Shown: positions 23,095 to 34,803, counted from the first letter of the stretch. The stretch is 64,000 nucleotides of DNA from Vigna angularis (GCF_016808095.1 NC_068970.1:17962501-18026500), one strand, 5' to 3'. Program-made: numbers and translations. The notes: generated by a model not told the origin, from the letters alone.

Positions 23095-26000
23095 AAAAAA
23101 AATACAAGATAAGCTATTCAAAAATTAAGCAGTATAAAAAAGAAGATTTAGTTTGAACAACTTTATTCACCTAAAAATTTATCTTAAACTCATAATTATG
23201 TTTCCCTACTCTTTTATTTTCTTCAAACCATTTAATACGAGTCTTGTTTTCTAACCCCTCTTCAATCTAATTTGAATTATTCAAAATTTGACCAGTCTTT
23301 AATTTTAAACCTGACTTTGTTCTTTAAGTATACACTAACTAGAAACCTATGGGAGTTCACAAATTACAGGTCTTGCTTTCATTCATTACCTATATTTATG
23401 TGTTTTACTTTAGTATTAGAGATCATAGGTCCATGTTTATATGTTTGTTTTGGTTTTCTTCTCTTCTTCGCAAATTTGAATTATTTTTAATATTTTTTTT
23501 TTGTTTGAGTTTCACCTTTCTTTTACTAGAAATTTGACTTAATTGTTATTTTATCATTTGGTCAGTGTATGATTTTCTCCTGCATTTTTTAAAACTCGGT
23601 TGAGTCCTTCTAATTTTAAAATTAACCAAATCCGATGCCCTCATTGATAATTAAACCTCTCGAATTGTCTCCTTTTTCTTTTACTCGAAATCAGTCACAA
23701 CATTAAATTTAATTTTAAAATAGTTAATTGTCCCCTTTTTTAATTTCTAATTTCACATTTTTCACTTGAAACTTTAATTTAAAATTATTTTCTTACTTGA
23801 GATTCTCCGTAAAACTCTAAAGATCTAGGTATCCGTCACGTTCGTTTATTGAAGTGAATTCTAAGTACAGCAAGAGAGAGAGAGAGACGGAGATACACGA
23901 CAAGATCCACTTTGTGCCTTCCCCTGTTTTCGGCACTGCAATCAATGGGTCCATTTTATTTTTTGGATTTCTCTTTTAAACCCAACACTTTCACGGCCAC
24001 GTGAAAAATCATAATGGGCCTCTTCTTCTTCTCGTCAATGGGCTCCTCTTAATTTCCATTAATAACATTTTCGATTTAGATGAAAATGACTTTTCAATTA
24101 TTGTTAGCTTTTTTATTTTCATCTGTATGGGAGTGGATCCTGGGATTTCTGTCCCTCTTTTTATGTTTTTGGGTACCAAATATCGCATTACCCTTTTCGC
24201 TTTGTTTTTACTTTTTAAGGTTTGTTTAAATAAACGTTTTGATAAGCATTGTATTGAATTATATAGTAACAAAAAAAATGCATATAAAAACTTTACGAGT
24301 CTATATAATAACTAAGTAACAATATTATGTATCACTTATCGACACTTTTTTTTTTTGACAATACGAGACTATTATATTCCTTGTTAAGATATGGGAAAGC
24401 TAAAGAGGTAAAGTTAATACACTTGTTAGTGAAATGGGTATTGATGGTACCATAACATGTGTAGGGAAATTTCTTAAAGTTGATGCACTGGATTCCATTT
24501 ATGAACGAATAAAGGAAAAATAGTTTCCACTACCTTAAAGGTTTGCTATTTGTTAAGGCTCACTTCATCATTTTGCTTACATTGTTTTTTTGCAAGTACG
24601 CCTTATCTCAAACTACAACACTGGCACCGGTTCGTAATTGTTTCCTTTTATGCAGTTTTTTTTCATATTATGTACATTAAGTCGCAGACAATATGGCAAT
24701 CATTATAGAAAACACAAACTGATAGGATAGACTGAGTTCTATTGATTTTGAACATTATGAAACAGAGCAGCAATTAAGTTCAACCTAAGAAGAGTGAACA
24801 AGTGGAACATAAAATCATAAAATATCTAGAATAGGCTTAACTTCTGACAGATATAATAGAATCTATGTGTACACATGCATAAATATAAAAAATTTAAGAT
24901 AAAATTTAAAAAGATTGGTTATTTTTTGTATTGTCAAATTTCTTTTTCGTATTTCACAGTGTATTTCAGAGTCTCAAGTCCACTTCCTCCAGTCTCCCAC
25001 GTGTAATTCATGATCTTGCTGTGATCATGAAAAATCGTTATGAAGTTAATAATTGATGTGAGCATATACTCATGCATTCCAAGGAATAATGATGAAGTTA
25101 ATTTATGGAGAAATTAAAAAATGATATTAAAAGAATACGAAGGAGAAGATATAGATTGATTTTTTGAGGGTGGGGGTCCAGGGAGGTGTGATTGTGAGTG
25201 AAATAGATTTAAGGTACATTACTCATAGGGTGTGTTTTTTTTTCCACATACGACATGCGACGAAGACTTGCATGACCTTTTCATCTCTGTTTTCTGGTGT
25301 TGGTAACGCAATCAAATGTGTCGATGTATTAAATTTGAACATGGTGGGGGCGCAATTATGCTATTTTAACCAATTTGGATTCTCTCTGTCCACATCATCA
25401 TGGAACACTCCATCATAATGCAACAAAGACGATAATACATGTGGGGGCTAACGTGCTAAGCAGACAATGCAAAAGAACCAATGAAGGTGGAGCATATCGA
25501 AGATGTCTAAAATCTGTAGCATGAGTAAAACCAATCGGAATTAAAGAAGTTCAAGTTAGAAGAGCAAATGTCCAAATATGTATATGAACATCCCCTTTTT
25601 CTTTCTATTGCCTTCTCGAAAATCCTAGCCAATTGCTTTCTTTATATCATATACGACACATCTCCTGCACTTTTCTGACTCACCAAGGATCATTCTAATT
25701 CGGAAAATTTCTTGACTTCATTTTATATGTTTGTCGAATCATGATCTTATTTTTGCTGTTACAACTTAGAGTTTCTTCGTCTCAATCCACTCTATTAATG
25801 TTAGTGAGAGAATAACCACCACTTGAAAATACCAAAATAGTTTCTTTTTATGAATTTTATGATCTAATTAAATTATTGAGTGTAAGAGTTGTCAAATATT
25901 AAACAAGTCCCGATATTTATCATTTGTATTAAATGATAAAGACGTGGATATGCAACTCTTGACAAAATTCACCATGAGTGGTTGAATCTTCTTTTGGTAG

Positions 26001-26639
26001 GTTGATGTAATTAACTCACATTCTCTGTATTATTATATTTTATTATGTTTCATTCATCTTTGATTTTATACTTTGTGGTTTGATTTATATTTATTTCATA
26101 TCTTCTTACAGGTTTGGATTTAGTTGAAAAACTAATTTCAAACTAAGATCTAATCTAATCATCACATTCTTACTATAGGCTCTCACAAGATTTAGAGGGT
26201 GTGTTGAGCGAGAAAAGTCAAGATTTATTCTACCAAAGGTAGAGGAATCAAACTAGGGTTTGAAATCCTCAAGTTATAGTGATTCAAGAATGAATTTAGA
26301 TATAAAAAAAAGAGTATTTCTAGGATATAAGTACAATGATGCAATAAGCATAATCAAACCAATAATAGCACAGTAGCATAAAAGGATATGAAATCCAACC
26401 TCCTTGGTTAATCAATATTCCAATCACTTCAATTTATTTTTGCATAATTTATTTCTCCTATGATCACCAAATCTTTTACATTGGTCCATTAAAATATAGA
26501 TGTAAATTATGAGTTTTCTTGATAAATTTTTGTGGATATGATATTTGAGATATTATTATGAACGAACCAGTACACTTATTGGATTTGACTGCAGAAATCT
26601 TATAGCAAAGGTTGCAAGTGACATAAATTAAGTGGCTTA
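23095..26639. other. AT-rich intergenic DNA
   Basis: No gene is supported. A GA run at 23876-23888 starts a less AT-rich patch (about 23870-24060), and another such patch lies at 25160-25450. Neither contains a recognisable coding region. The patches may be old transposon or gene remnants. Confidence 0.45.
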
Positions 26640-27310
26640 ACTTTTGAGTTGTGTTGTTTTTGGTAATGACATTAGAATTATATTCCTTATAAAAGTTGTG
26701 ATAAAATTCCTTATGAATTATGGAAAAAAGGAGAATCACCTTTAGAATATTTAAAGTATGTGAGTGTTTTACAAAGGTTATTATACCTCTAAGAAAAGTC
26801 TTCTAGTGATATTATTTGTGATTCTTCTCATTATGACGCCCATTATGTGAAATTTCTTGAGATTATTGAAGGATATTTTAATACAAATTGAATGGTGTTC
26901 TGGGTGATAGAATCAACTACTAGTTGTGTTTCTACTTTTGGTGGAAATCAATATCATGAAAATCTACTAAACAAAATGTTGTTTCATGATATACCATGGA
27001 AGCAAAGATTCTTATTGTAAATACTATTGTTGTTGAGGAATTTATTTTTATTTATAAGATTTACCATTATTAAATAAACTTATACCTCATTTCAATACAT
27101 TGTGATGGTCAATTTGCCATATCTAAAACTTCTAGCAAAAATTTTATTGAAAAAAGAAGGCAACTAATTGTGAGGCAAAAATATATTAGAATTATTTATG
27201 AAATTAATTTTCTTGACTTTATCATATCAAAAGATATCCACACATCAAAGGTTTATGCATTAATAAGTACTTGATTCATCAAGGAGAGTGAGACTAAAGC
27301 CCATAAATTT
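26640..27310 (+). pseudogene. Heavily decayed Ty1/copia pol relic
   Basis: Read on the plus strand with several frame changes, 26690-26800 gives KIPYELWKKGESPLEYLK, matching the plant copia integrase block PYELWKxRxPxLxYLKVWG. Further on, 27085-27290 reads roughly SIHCDGQFAISKTSSKNF, then RRQLIVRQKYIR and INFLDFI. That corresponds to the RNase H end (CDSQAAI ... RHIRRRHNxVRQ ... IxIDYVKS). Most of the reverse transcriptase between them is missing. Stops and frameshifts throughout make it non-functional. Matches are from memory of the family. Confidence 0.55.
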
Positions 27311-27756
27311 GTTGCAATAATGGACACCTGTCTTCACGTGAATGGCAATTCCATGGAATAGAGTTCAATGGGTAATAACGAAGTTATTTTTGACTAAAGT
27401 ACACCAACTAGTTTGACTAAATGTTATGTCTCATTCCTATAGTGATGTGTACTATAAATTGTGGCAATAATAAGGTTGAAGTACATGTATTATCATACTT
27501 ATTTTTAAAATACCTCTTAATAAACCCAATAACAATTATTGTAGGGGTGTAAGTCAAACCCATCCTTTGAGGGTTTACACAATGAGTGTGATGGTGGGGC
27601 CACTATTATGAGACATAGGCGAAACCACTATTATGAGACATGAACAAATCTCTAAGTGACACTCATGAATCAAGATACATGCATAAGACCGTAACGTGCA
27701 ACCACTGATTAAAACCTAAAATGAACATCGATATTTTATTTATTAAACCCAGTTAC

Positions 27757-27855
27757 AAGAGATGTAACTCAAGATAATTAAGTCTCTATAGGAGATGTAG
27801 CTCGAGATAATTAAGTCTCTACAGGAGATATAGCTCAAGATAATTAAGTCTTTAC
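27757..27855 (+). repeat. 33-bp tandem repeat, three copies
   Basis: Units starting near 27757, 27790 and 27823 share AGGAGATGTAGCTC and GATAATTAAGTCTCTA with few changes. Position just beyond the copia relic suggests LTR-derived sequence, which could not be shown. Confidence 0.85.
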
Positions 27856-27938
27856 ATTTTCTAGGGAGGAAGTTTATAAACACTGGGTGTAAGGCTCAAA
27901 TTCGGAAGGTTTCTTATGCTGAATACAATATTTTATTT

Positions 27939-28306
27939 GGCTTAAATACTCTTTTGATCCTTATTTTTGTCGACTTTGTTTAATATAACACTCATTTTTT
28001 TTGAGTATTCAATGTGGTCTAAAATTTCGTAATTTATGTTCAATTTGGTTGTTTTTCATAATGTCGTCTAAGTACTTAGTGGTATACTATACACGCGGGC
28101 ATTGCTTGAATGACCTGCTTTATTTTTTCTAGCGTGACCACCATGTCATCTCATTTTCTTTCAAACACACCTAGAAACCTTAGGCAACCACCATGACCTC
28201 CTCCATGCTGTTTGCCATGCGACACCATTGTTGATTGCTCCACCACCATCACTCGTGACGCTGACAATCATCCAACGAAAATAAGGACCAAAAGAGTATT
28301 TAAGCC
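27939..28306. mobile_element. MULE-type MITE (368 bp) with 9-bp target duplication
   Basis: The left end reads GGCTTAAATACTCTTTTG followed by ATCCTTATTTT. The right end is its inverted match with one difference (GTCCTTATTTT), giving terminal inverted repeats of about 30 bp. The 9-bp sequence ATTTTATTT flanks both ends exactly (27930-27938 and 28307-28315). Such duplications are typical of Mutator-like elements. The interior is richer in C and G than the flanks and codes for nothing recognisable, so the element is non-autonomous. Confidence 0.85.
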
Positions 28307-28315
28307 ATTTTATTT

Positions 28316-30260
28316 TAAAAGGATGTATTTTATTTTTTATTTTTAATCATATGGAAGATTGTTGAAAATATTTAATATAATTTAAAAAATAAATAATTAA
28401 AATAAAATCCTAGTGTTACTAATGGTTTTATGTCAAATTAATTTTAAAAGTAAATGTTACTTATAGATAGACGACTTATATTTATTATGTTCATTACAAA
28501 TTATTTTATTTTAAAATCAAATTTATTACAATTAACTAATAAGTTTTTCTCTTCTATTTATAAATATCTTTCATGTGCATGAGAAAATACACAATAAACA
28601 CATCAACTTATAAAAAATATTTTCAGTTTTGTTCTATATTTTTTTTAAAGATCACTTGTTGCATTCGATCGATCTTATTATATCTTTGGATAGAAACGTA
28701 TATAATTTATTTTATTGTGTGAGACATTTTTTTACTAAAGACATCATTACACATGGCTCATCTCATGTTATTTCTACTCTTTTATTTATTTACTTTTATA
28801 TTGTATTTTTATGTTTTGTTAAAATAATGATTGACTCTAATTAATATTCTTTTATCTATATCTTTATCTTATTTTTATATAATTATTATTATTTATTTTG
28901 ATTATTTTTTTAACATAATACACTTATTCCTTTCAATCTCATCTTACTCCCTACCTATGGGTGATTTTATCGAATTTAGATTTTTTTGTTGAGTTTTTCT
29001 GTTTTGTTCCCATATTGTATCTTCAAAATACACTTATGATCACTAGTTTTGAAGATTTAATTTAATTAAAAAAATTAAAGTACAAAGTATATTTTTAATG
29101 CTCAGCAGAATAAAGCATAAAAAAACCACTTCTCTTCGTCTCTCTTCTCTCCTCTTGTTTTCTTCAACTTCTTACTTCTTCTCTGAAAGATTTCATTTTT
29201 TATTTATATAATGCATAAAAGTGAAGCCCATGACCATGCTTTAGCAAATTGGCAAGACGTCAATATTATGTCCTGTCTTATCTTGCCATTCATCGTTTCA
29301 GTTTTTCTTTCCTCTCACGTTCCATCTCTTCCACACAAGAGAACTATATTCAAAGTTTTCAATTAATTATAAAATTGTCATTAAATTATAATATATAAAT
29401 AGTGTTATTAAAGTTTATCTTAAAAAATTAATAGAACCTATCGTACCTTCTTCTGTTTCTATCTATTATTTTTTAGTAGTAAAATAAATTAGAATGTTTC
29501 CTTTTGTTCTAATAAAATTTAAATAAACATGACTATATTTGTTTTAGTCTAAATATTATACTGTAATAAATAGTAATAGTGTATTTTATCTATATTATTC
29601 CATTTCATTAATTTAGCCTTTCTATTTTGTCCCAAATACTTTTATTGCTCAGCATTTTGTATCCAATATGGACAGTAACAACAAAAATTGTCAAAGACCA
29701 ATCTATTTTTATCGACCATATCAGAATCTCGGGTTTTTAAAACAACACCATTTTTATAAGAAGATAAAGTTGAAACCTAAGATCCTACTCTAATCTCTTC
29801 GACTATCCTTATACTCTGTTTTGAGCAAAAATGGAATGCTTAACTACGTTGACTGGTAATAATGGTTAAAAAGTAAAAAAGTAAAAGAAAGAAGTGATGA
29901 ATAATGGTGTTAATAACAAGGGACCACAACACGCACGCACTAACCAGATGAACAGATAAAAGGGGGTAAATCAGAAAAGAATCAGAGAAAATTGTAAGAG
30001 AAAAAAAAATATCTGCCTTTGATTTAAAAATTAATATATCAAAAGGTTGAAACTACGGTGGTAAGAATGAAAATCCCTCAATATCACTGTATCGGCAAAA
30101 TAATTACTAAAATGATGTGTTTTTTTTTTCAAAATTATCAAAGTAGACATGTTTAAAAAATTTATGAAAATAGACCAATTTTATTAATTTGGTATGATAA
30201 GAAGTGGTCTCAACTTTATATTAATTTTGACTCAGTTAGTTTTTTTTTTTTAATTTTCAT
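28316..30260. other. AT-rich intergenic DNA
   Basis: No gene was recognised. The sequence is AT-rich with pyrimidine-rich patches near 29120-29170. Short open frames carry no domain. Confidence 0.5.
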
Positions 30261-30517
30261 TAAAGTCGTGATAATTTAGTGTAGTTTGAATTGAACTAAA
30301 ATTGTGTAGGAGTGACGCAATTTTAATTGTTTATACAATTTGTTTTCTATAAACTATTAAAAATAGCTAAAAATTGATTTTTATCTCATTTTTTATAGGA
30401 TATAGATTTTGAGATAAAAAATTTTGTTGAGAAAAATTTCAAACCCTTATAACTTTTGATAGGGAGTTCAGATTGAAACACTTTATATACTTTATATATG
30501 AAAGTTGTTCAAAGGGG

Positions 30518-30788
30518 ATTAGAAATCCAATTTTTCAAAAAAATACATAATTTACTACTACTCTTTTTTACTATTTTCTCTTTCTTTTTCTACATTTTAA
30601 TCTTTTAGTTGATATTATATGTATGATAAAATTCTAAAAAAATTTGTGACGTGTCTTTATAATAAATAAAGATTTATTAAATAATTCATATTTTGAAGGA
30701 CAAAATTTTTTATTTTTTCAATTTTTAATATATATTAAAATATTACATATTCAAGTTGTGTCACCATTCCACAACTTTAATTTATATA
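30518..30788 (+). repeat. Left copy of a ~270-bp direct repeat flanking the gene-capture element
   Basis: This block, from ATTAGAAATCCAATT to CTTTAATTTATATA, is repeated in the same orientation at 32136-32404 with only a few substitutions and small indels. The two copies sit immediately outside the inverted ends of the element at 30791-32140. It is far too long for a normal target-site duplication. Confidence 0.9.
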
Positions 30789-30984
30789 CAGGGTTAAGTA
30801 TGTTTTTAGTCCTTAATCTATCAAGCGAATTTGCTTTTAGTCTCTCTTTCAAAGTAAGGTACATTTTAGTCATTCTCCTTTATGAAACCATAATTTTTCG
30901 TCCTCCAAATCTAACGGCGTTAAAAAAAAGCTGAGCTGGCTAACGATGGAATGTCACGTCATTTTTTTTTAGTCAATCTCCCTC

Positions 30985-31225
30985 CCTCACTGGTGCCGTC
31001 TCGACTCCGTCTCCAAGCAGTTCCTCCTCTCCAACCTGGCCCTCCACGGTAAGACCCGTCTGGACTCCTTCGCGGTCTCCGTCGCCCCCTGCGGCCACTG
31101 CCAGCAATTCTTCCAGGAACTCCGCGACGCCTCCCATATATAATTCCTTATCACCTCCCACGCCAACCCTCACTTCACCTCTCTACCCCTTCCTCTCCCA
31201 CCGCTTCGGCCCCCACGATCTTCTC
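30985..31225 (+). pseudogene. Captured fragment of a plant cytidine deaminase gene
   Basis: In one frame the plus strand reads [12 protein letters not shown], then [17 protein letters not shown] and QELRDASHI. It then has a TAA where a lysine is usual, and continues FLITSHAN. After a shift of frame it reads [18 protein letters not shown] is the zinc-binding and catalytic core of cytidine deaminases, which deaminate cytidine to uridine in pyrimidine salvage, and HRFGPxDLL is the block that follows it in plant CDA proteins. Both ends of the domain, including the HAE motif that would precede this part, are absent. The stop codon and frameshift show it is a dead fragment inside the transposon. 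Confidence 0.8.
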
Positions 31226-31385
31226 TGCACTTCCTTCACCCTAGAGCGACCCTCAAATCGGCGCGTTCTCGTTTTGCTCGATGACTTCGCCGTCAAATCC
31301 TCACACTCTCTCTTCTTCAACTCCCTCAAGTCTCGAGGCTTCGATCTCCATTTCCACCTTGTCAATGACCCCCAATTTCAGATTT
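31226..31385 (+). pseudogene. Captured fragment of an OST48/DGL1-type oligosaccharyltransferase subunit gene
   Basis: Directly after the deaminase piece and in the same frame as its last segment comes [18 protein letters not shown], then [18 protein letters not shown] and [11 protein letters not shown]. This matches the start of the mature 48-kDa subunit of the ER oligosaccharyltransferase (WBP1/OST48), typically [20 protein letters not shown] and SRGFDLDFKL. Similarity ends abruptly near 31385, about 50 residues in. The subunit normally takes part in N-glycosylation, but nothing here could supply that function. The join to the deaminase fragment makes a chimera. Confidence 0.8.
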
Positions 31386-31966
31386 TGTTGATTCGGGTCA
31401 TGATTTTGTTGATTTTGTTGATCCAAAACGTAATTAAGAAGAAATTTTCTGAGTTTCTAGGTTTGATTTGGGGTTTTTTGGGCTGTTGCGTTTTTTGGGT
31501 TTTGTCTTGCAGGTGAGGAGGAGCTTCGCCGTTTGGATGTTCGCCGTTTGGATGTTCGACAGTGTTGCTTGGGGCGTAGGGAAAAGTCTCACGATGTAGG
31601 TTTCCTAGAGGATTGGGGGTTTTGCGATTCTGATGGTTATGTTGTGGAGGCTCGCGACGATGGTGAATGGTTGCTTATGGTGGTGGTCCGATGCGAGCTT
31701 GCAGAGGATGACGAAGGGAGAGTGGTGGCAGAGAGATTGAACTCGTAATGGCACTGCTCACGTTGGGTGGTGGCGCGATGAGGTTGCTCGCGTTTGGGTG
31801 TTGATGGTGGAGGTGCGTGATGGAGGATGGCTGCGACTAGGGTTTCTGCAGCGGCAGTTTCACGGCGACATGGTGGCTGGCCGGCGCGACATTGTGTTGG
31901 CACTGTGGCATTGACGACGGGAAAGATTGACTGGCAGAAAAGCTGGGAAGATTTGCTCAGGTTAGA
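31386..31966. other. Unassigned interior of the gene-capture element
   Basis: GC-rich sequence that may be a third captured piece. It has TTGTTGAT repeats near 31385-31425, an intron-like T/G-rich stretch ending in tcttgcag near 31512, and a duplicated CGCCGTTTGGATGTT (about 31527-31558). Open frames exist on both strands, but none resembles a family I know. Confidence 0.4.
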
Positions 31967-32135
31967 AAAAAAATGGCGTGACACTTCACCGTTAGCCAAC
32001 TCAATTTCTTTTTAACGCCGTTAGTTTTGGAGGACGAAAAATTAAGGTTTCCTAAAGGAGGAGGACTAAAATATACCTTACTTTGAAAGAGGAACTAAAA
32101 GCAAATTCGCTTGATAGATTAAGGACTAAAAACAT

Positions 32136-32404
32136 ATTAGAAATCCAATTTTTCAAAAAAATACATAATTTACTACCACTCTTTTTTACTATTTTCTCTT
32201 TCTTTTTCTACATTTTAATCTTTTAGTTGATATTATATGTATGATAAAATTCTAAAATATTTTGTGACGTGTCTTTATAATAAATAAAGATTTATTAAAT
32301 AATTCATATTTTGAGGGACAAATTTTTTTATTTTTTCAATTTTTAATATGTTAAAATATTACATATTCAAGTTGTGTCACCATTCCACAACTTTAATTTA
32401 TATA
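32136..32404 (+). repeat. Right copy of the ~270-bp direct repeat
   Basis: Same orientation and nearly the same sequence as 30518-30788. Its first bases (ATTAG) overlap the damaged right tip of the transposon. Beyond it the sequence continues as a short TA run and unrelated AT-rich DNA. Confidence 0.9.
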
Positions 32405-32617
32405 TATATATACCAATTCATTAAAATAGTGTCAACATGACTTTAATTAAAATTAAAAAAAATTACAATTAATTGAAGTCGTATCATACAAGTACAACTT
32501 TACTTTAATGAATCAAAAGTCATACCAATCTTACACGGCTTTTTTAGAATGAAATTGTAACAAATTAACATAATTTGTTTACAATTATAATTTTTTTGAA
32601 ATTATTACATACTGTAT

Positions 32618-32648
32618 GATTGTTCGGTTAGTTATAAATCGAACAATC
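32618..32648. repeat. Perfect 9-bp inverted repeat (hairpin)
   Basis: GATTGTTCG and CGAACAATC flank a 13-base spacer. It begins a somewhat GC-richer patch (32618-32720, with ACCGGTTACC and AACCGGTCGG) that resembles the U3 of some gypsy LTRs. No LTR boundary could be shown. Confidence 0.5.
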
Positions 32649-34800
32649 AATCATAGTTCGGACCATCAAGCGAGCCACCAGTGAACCCGACCGGTTACCA
32701 AGCAAACCGGTCGGTCACGAGTCAGCACATTAACCTTATTACTTATCAACTTAGAGGTAAAGTATGATTATTCGTGATTATGTCGTAATTATGTTAGTGT
32801 TAATTAAAATACCTATTAATAAAAGTATGAGGTACCTATTAATAAAAATATGAGGTAAGGAGGTAGGTGATTTGAATTTACTCAGATTATCTCAAATGTT
32901 AAGCTGACTTTAATATCAGAATATCTTATGCAACTACTCTCTGAAATATTTGGATGATCAATTAGACTCAACACTTGGACTTTGGATACAGTTTGGACTG
33001 TTGGCCTCTATCCCATATCCGAAACTTTTCTTATTTTAATAATTTGTTTGAAAAAATTCACCGTTTTAATGTTTTGCCGCATGAAGGAAAACACAATATG
33101 AGACCCTTTTAAGTCAACAACAATAATTTTATCGAGACAGTTGCATTCTTATCAGCAAAGATGAAACTATGACATACTATTATTATTTTATATATGTAGG
33201 GTGGATGATGATCCAATCTAAGTTTAAAACTAATGAATTTATATAGTATGGAGTGAAACTAACCCTATAGAAAGTTTGATTCCAATCACCAATCCTTCAT
33301 TGAGTCTCGGCATATTATAAGTATGAGTGTAACGTTTTCAATTGTTGTCTAAAACAAACAATTTTATAATGATAACTTATGTATTGGCTCCTGCTTTGCT
33401 GGTTGTTTCTATTGTCCCAAAGTCTTCATTCAGCTACGATCTCGTCCACAAAATAAGAAAAAAAAATTGCAATTCGGTTGATAGAACAAATTTTGTTGTT
33501 TGGAGTGGAAACTAGATCTCAATATACAAAGTATCTGACGAGATATAATTCTTTGGCATAAGACTTCTATAATGAATTATGCATGTATTATGTTATTTCA
33601 AGTTATTATTAAAATCCATTTTAGTGAAACTATTAATATTTAATAATAAATATTTTTTATAAAAACCATAAATATTTTTTATAAAAATTATAAATTTTCC
33701 AGTACAATTTTCTTACTAATCTTCTCTTAACGTACAATTATCTAAGTTTTCTACACATTTAAAAGACTTTTTGAATTATGATATAAAACATTCAAATCAA
33801 TTGTTCATTTTAATAATAATTTTTTATTTTTTCCTTTTTCATTATTATAATTTTTAGTAAATACTCACTTAAAGAACCAATTATAAACAAAAAAAAAATT
33901 AACCCCATATAAAACTTGGATTTACATTGTGAAATTTGATGGAGATGTGTTAATGCAGAGGCTGCAACTCTTTTGGCATATTTAGTGTTGTGTTTTATTT
34001 TTCTATTTCGTTCTTAGTAGTGCTTTTGTCAGGTGTTTTTATTTCTTTCAAAAAAGTCTTACCATCTATATTCTTCAAAGGTTTATTTGATACCATTCAA
34101 TTATATTTTTGTTAGATTCTACGACTATTATTAATCTAAACACAAAAATACACTAATAACAAGAAAAAGATGAAAAAAAAATGGTTGAGTACAACAACAA
34201 ATATTTAAGGAAAGATATTTTATATCAGAAAAAAAAAATCTCACATAAAACTCTTTTCATGTTTACAAGTTATTACAACAGAAATAATAAATCATTGCTA
34301 AATCTTGTTTTTCATTAGTAAAAGAAAAATTGAAAATATTTAAAAAAAGTCATTAAAATACTTGTTGTCATATATATTAATGAAATAAAAGAGGTTTCTA
34401 TAAACTAAAAGAAAAATGAAAAAGTAATAAAGGTAACAGGAAAGAAATAGTTAAGAAAAAATGTTTTCAGCATTGTGCGAGATGTTATGTTAAATTTAAA
34501 ATTTGGGCAGATGGTGATTAGTAGGAGTAAGTATATTAATAAGAATTGAGTGGATCTAAGAGGGTGTAGGTGAAATGGTTAGTTTAAAAAGGTTAGGCAT
34601 GTGACATATAGTAGTATTTTTTTTTGTGTGAATTGGTTGGTTGGTGTGATTGAAAGAACGAGGGAAGCCCCGTATATAGGTCAGACTTTTGTGCAAACTG
34701 AAAGGACCCACCAACCCATAAGAATGCACCTTCTTCCCCGGCAACGCGTGCTTCCACTCCACGTTCATTTCCCTCCCTCTCTTTTATTAATCATTTTTCA
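32649..34800. other. AT-rich intergenic DNA, possible LTR debris at its left end
   Basis: No gene was recognised. A 23-bp unit (acctattaataaaagtatga and following bases) is duplicated at 32812-32857. Text around 32860-33030 is vaguely LTR-like but has no defined ends. Confidence 0.4.
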
Positions 34801-34803
34801 AAT

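Larger units (their letters stand above)
30791..32140 (+). mobile_element. MULE-like element with long inverted ends and two captured gene fragments (Pack-MULE-like)
   Basis: Inverted ends of about 175 bp (30791-30971 and 31967-32140) match closely. The left starts GGGTTAAGTATGTTTTTAG and the right, reversed, reads CTAATATGTTTTTAG, so the outermost right bases (GGG) are missing. The ~1-kb interior is much richer in GC than the surroundings. It holds a piece of a cytidine deaminase gene joined to a piece of an OST48 gene, followed by about 600 bp I cannot assign. No transposase is present. Capture of unrelated exons between long inverted ends is the hallmark of Pack-MULEs in plants. Instead of a 9-bp duplication it is flanked by ~270-bp direct repeats. 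Confidence 0.8.
30262..32543. repeat. Dispersed palindromic ~25-bp modules (AAGTYGTG...CACRACTT)
   Basis: Short imperfect inverted repeats with arms like AAGTTGTG/CACAACTT recur at about 30262-30287, 30298-30324, 30753-30777, 32369-32393, 32475-32500 and 32515-32543. The clearest is AAGTTGTG-tcaccatt-CCACAACTT, present in both direct-repeat copies. They lie outside the gene-capture element, in the DNA it interrupts, and suggest that this DNA is itself a repeat family. Confidence 0.5.

Noticed and set aside
24001..24315. 104-codon hydrophobic frame
   Set aside because: Phe/Leu/Ile-rich in T-rich DNA, with no signal of conserved domain, splice sites or neighbours that support a gene.
31637..31999. 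120-codon minus-strand frame in the gene-capture element
   Set aside because: No recognisable domain; it overlaps the inverted end and lies in GC-rich sequence where open frames are expected by chance.
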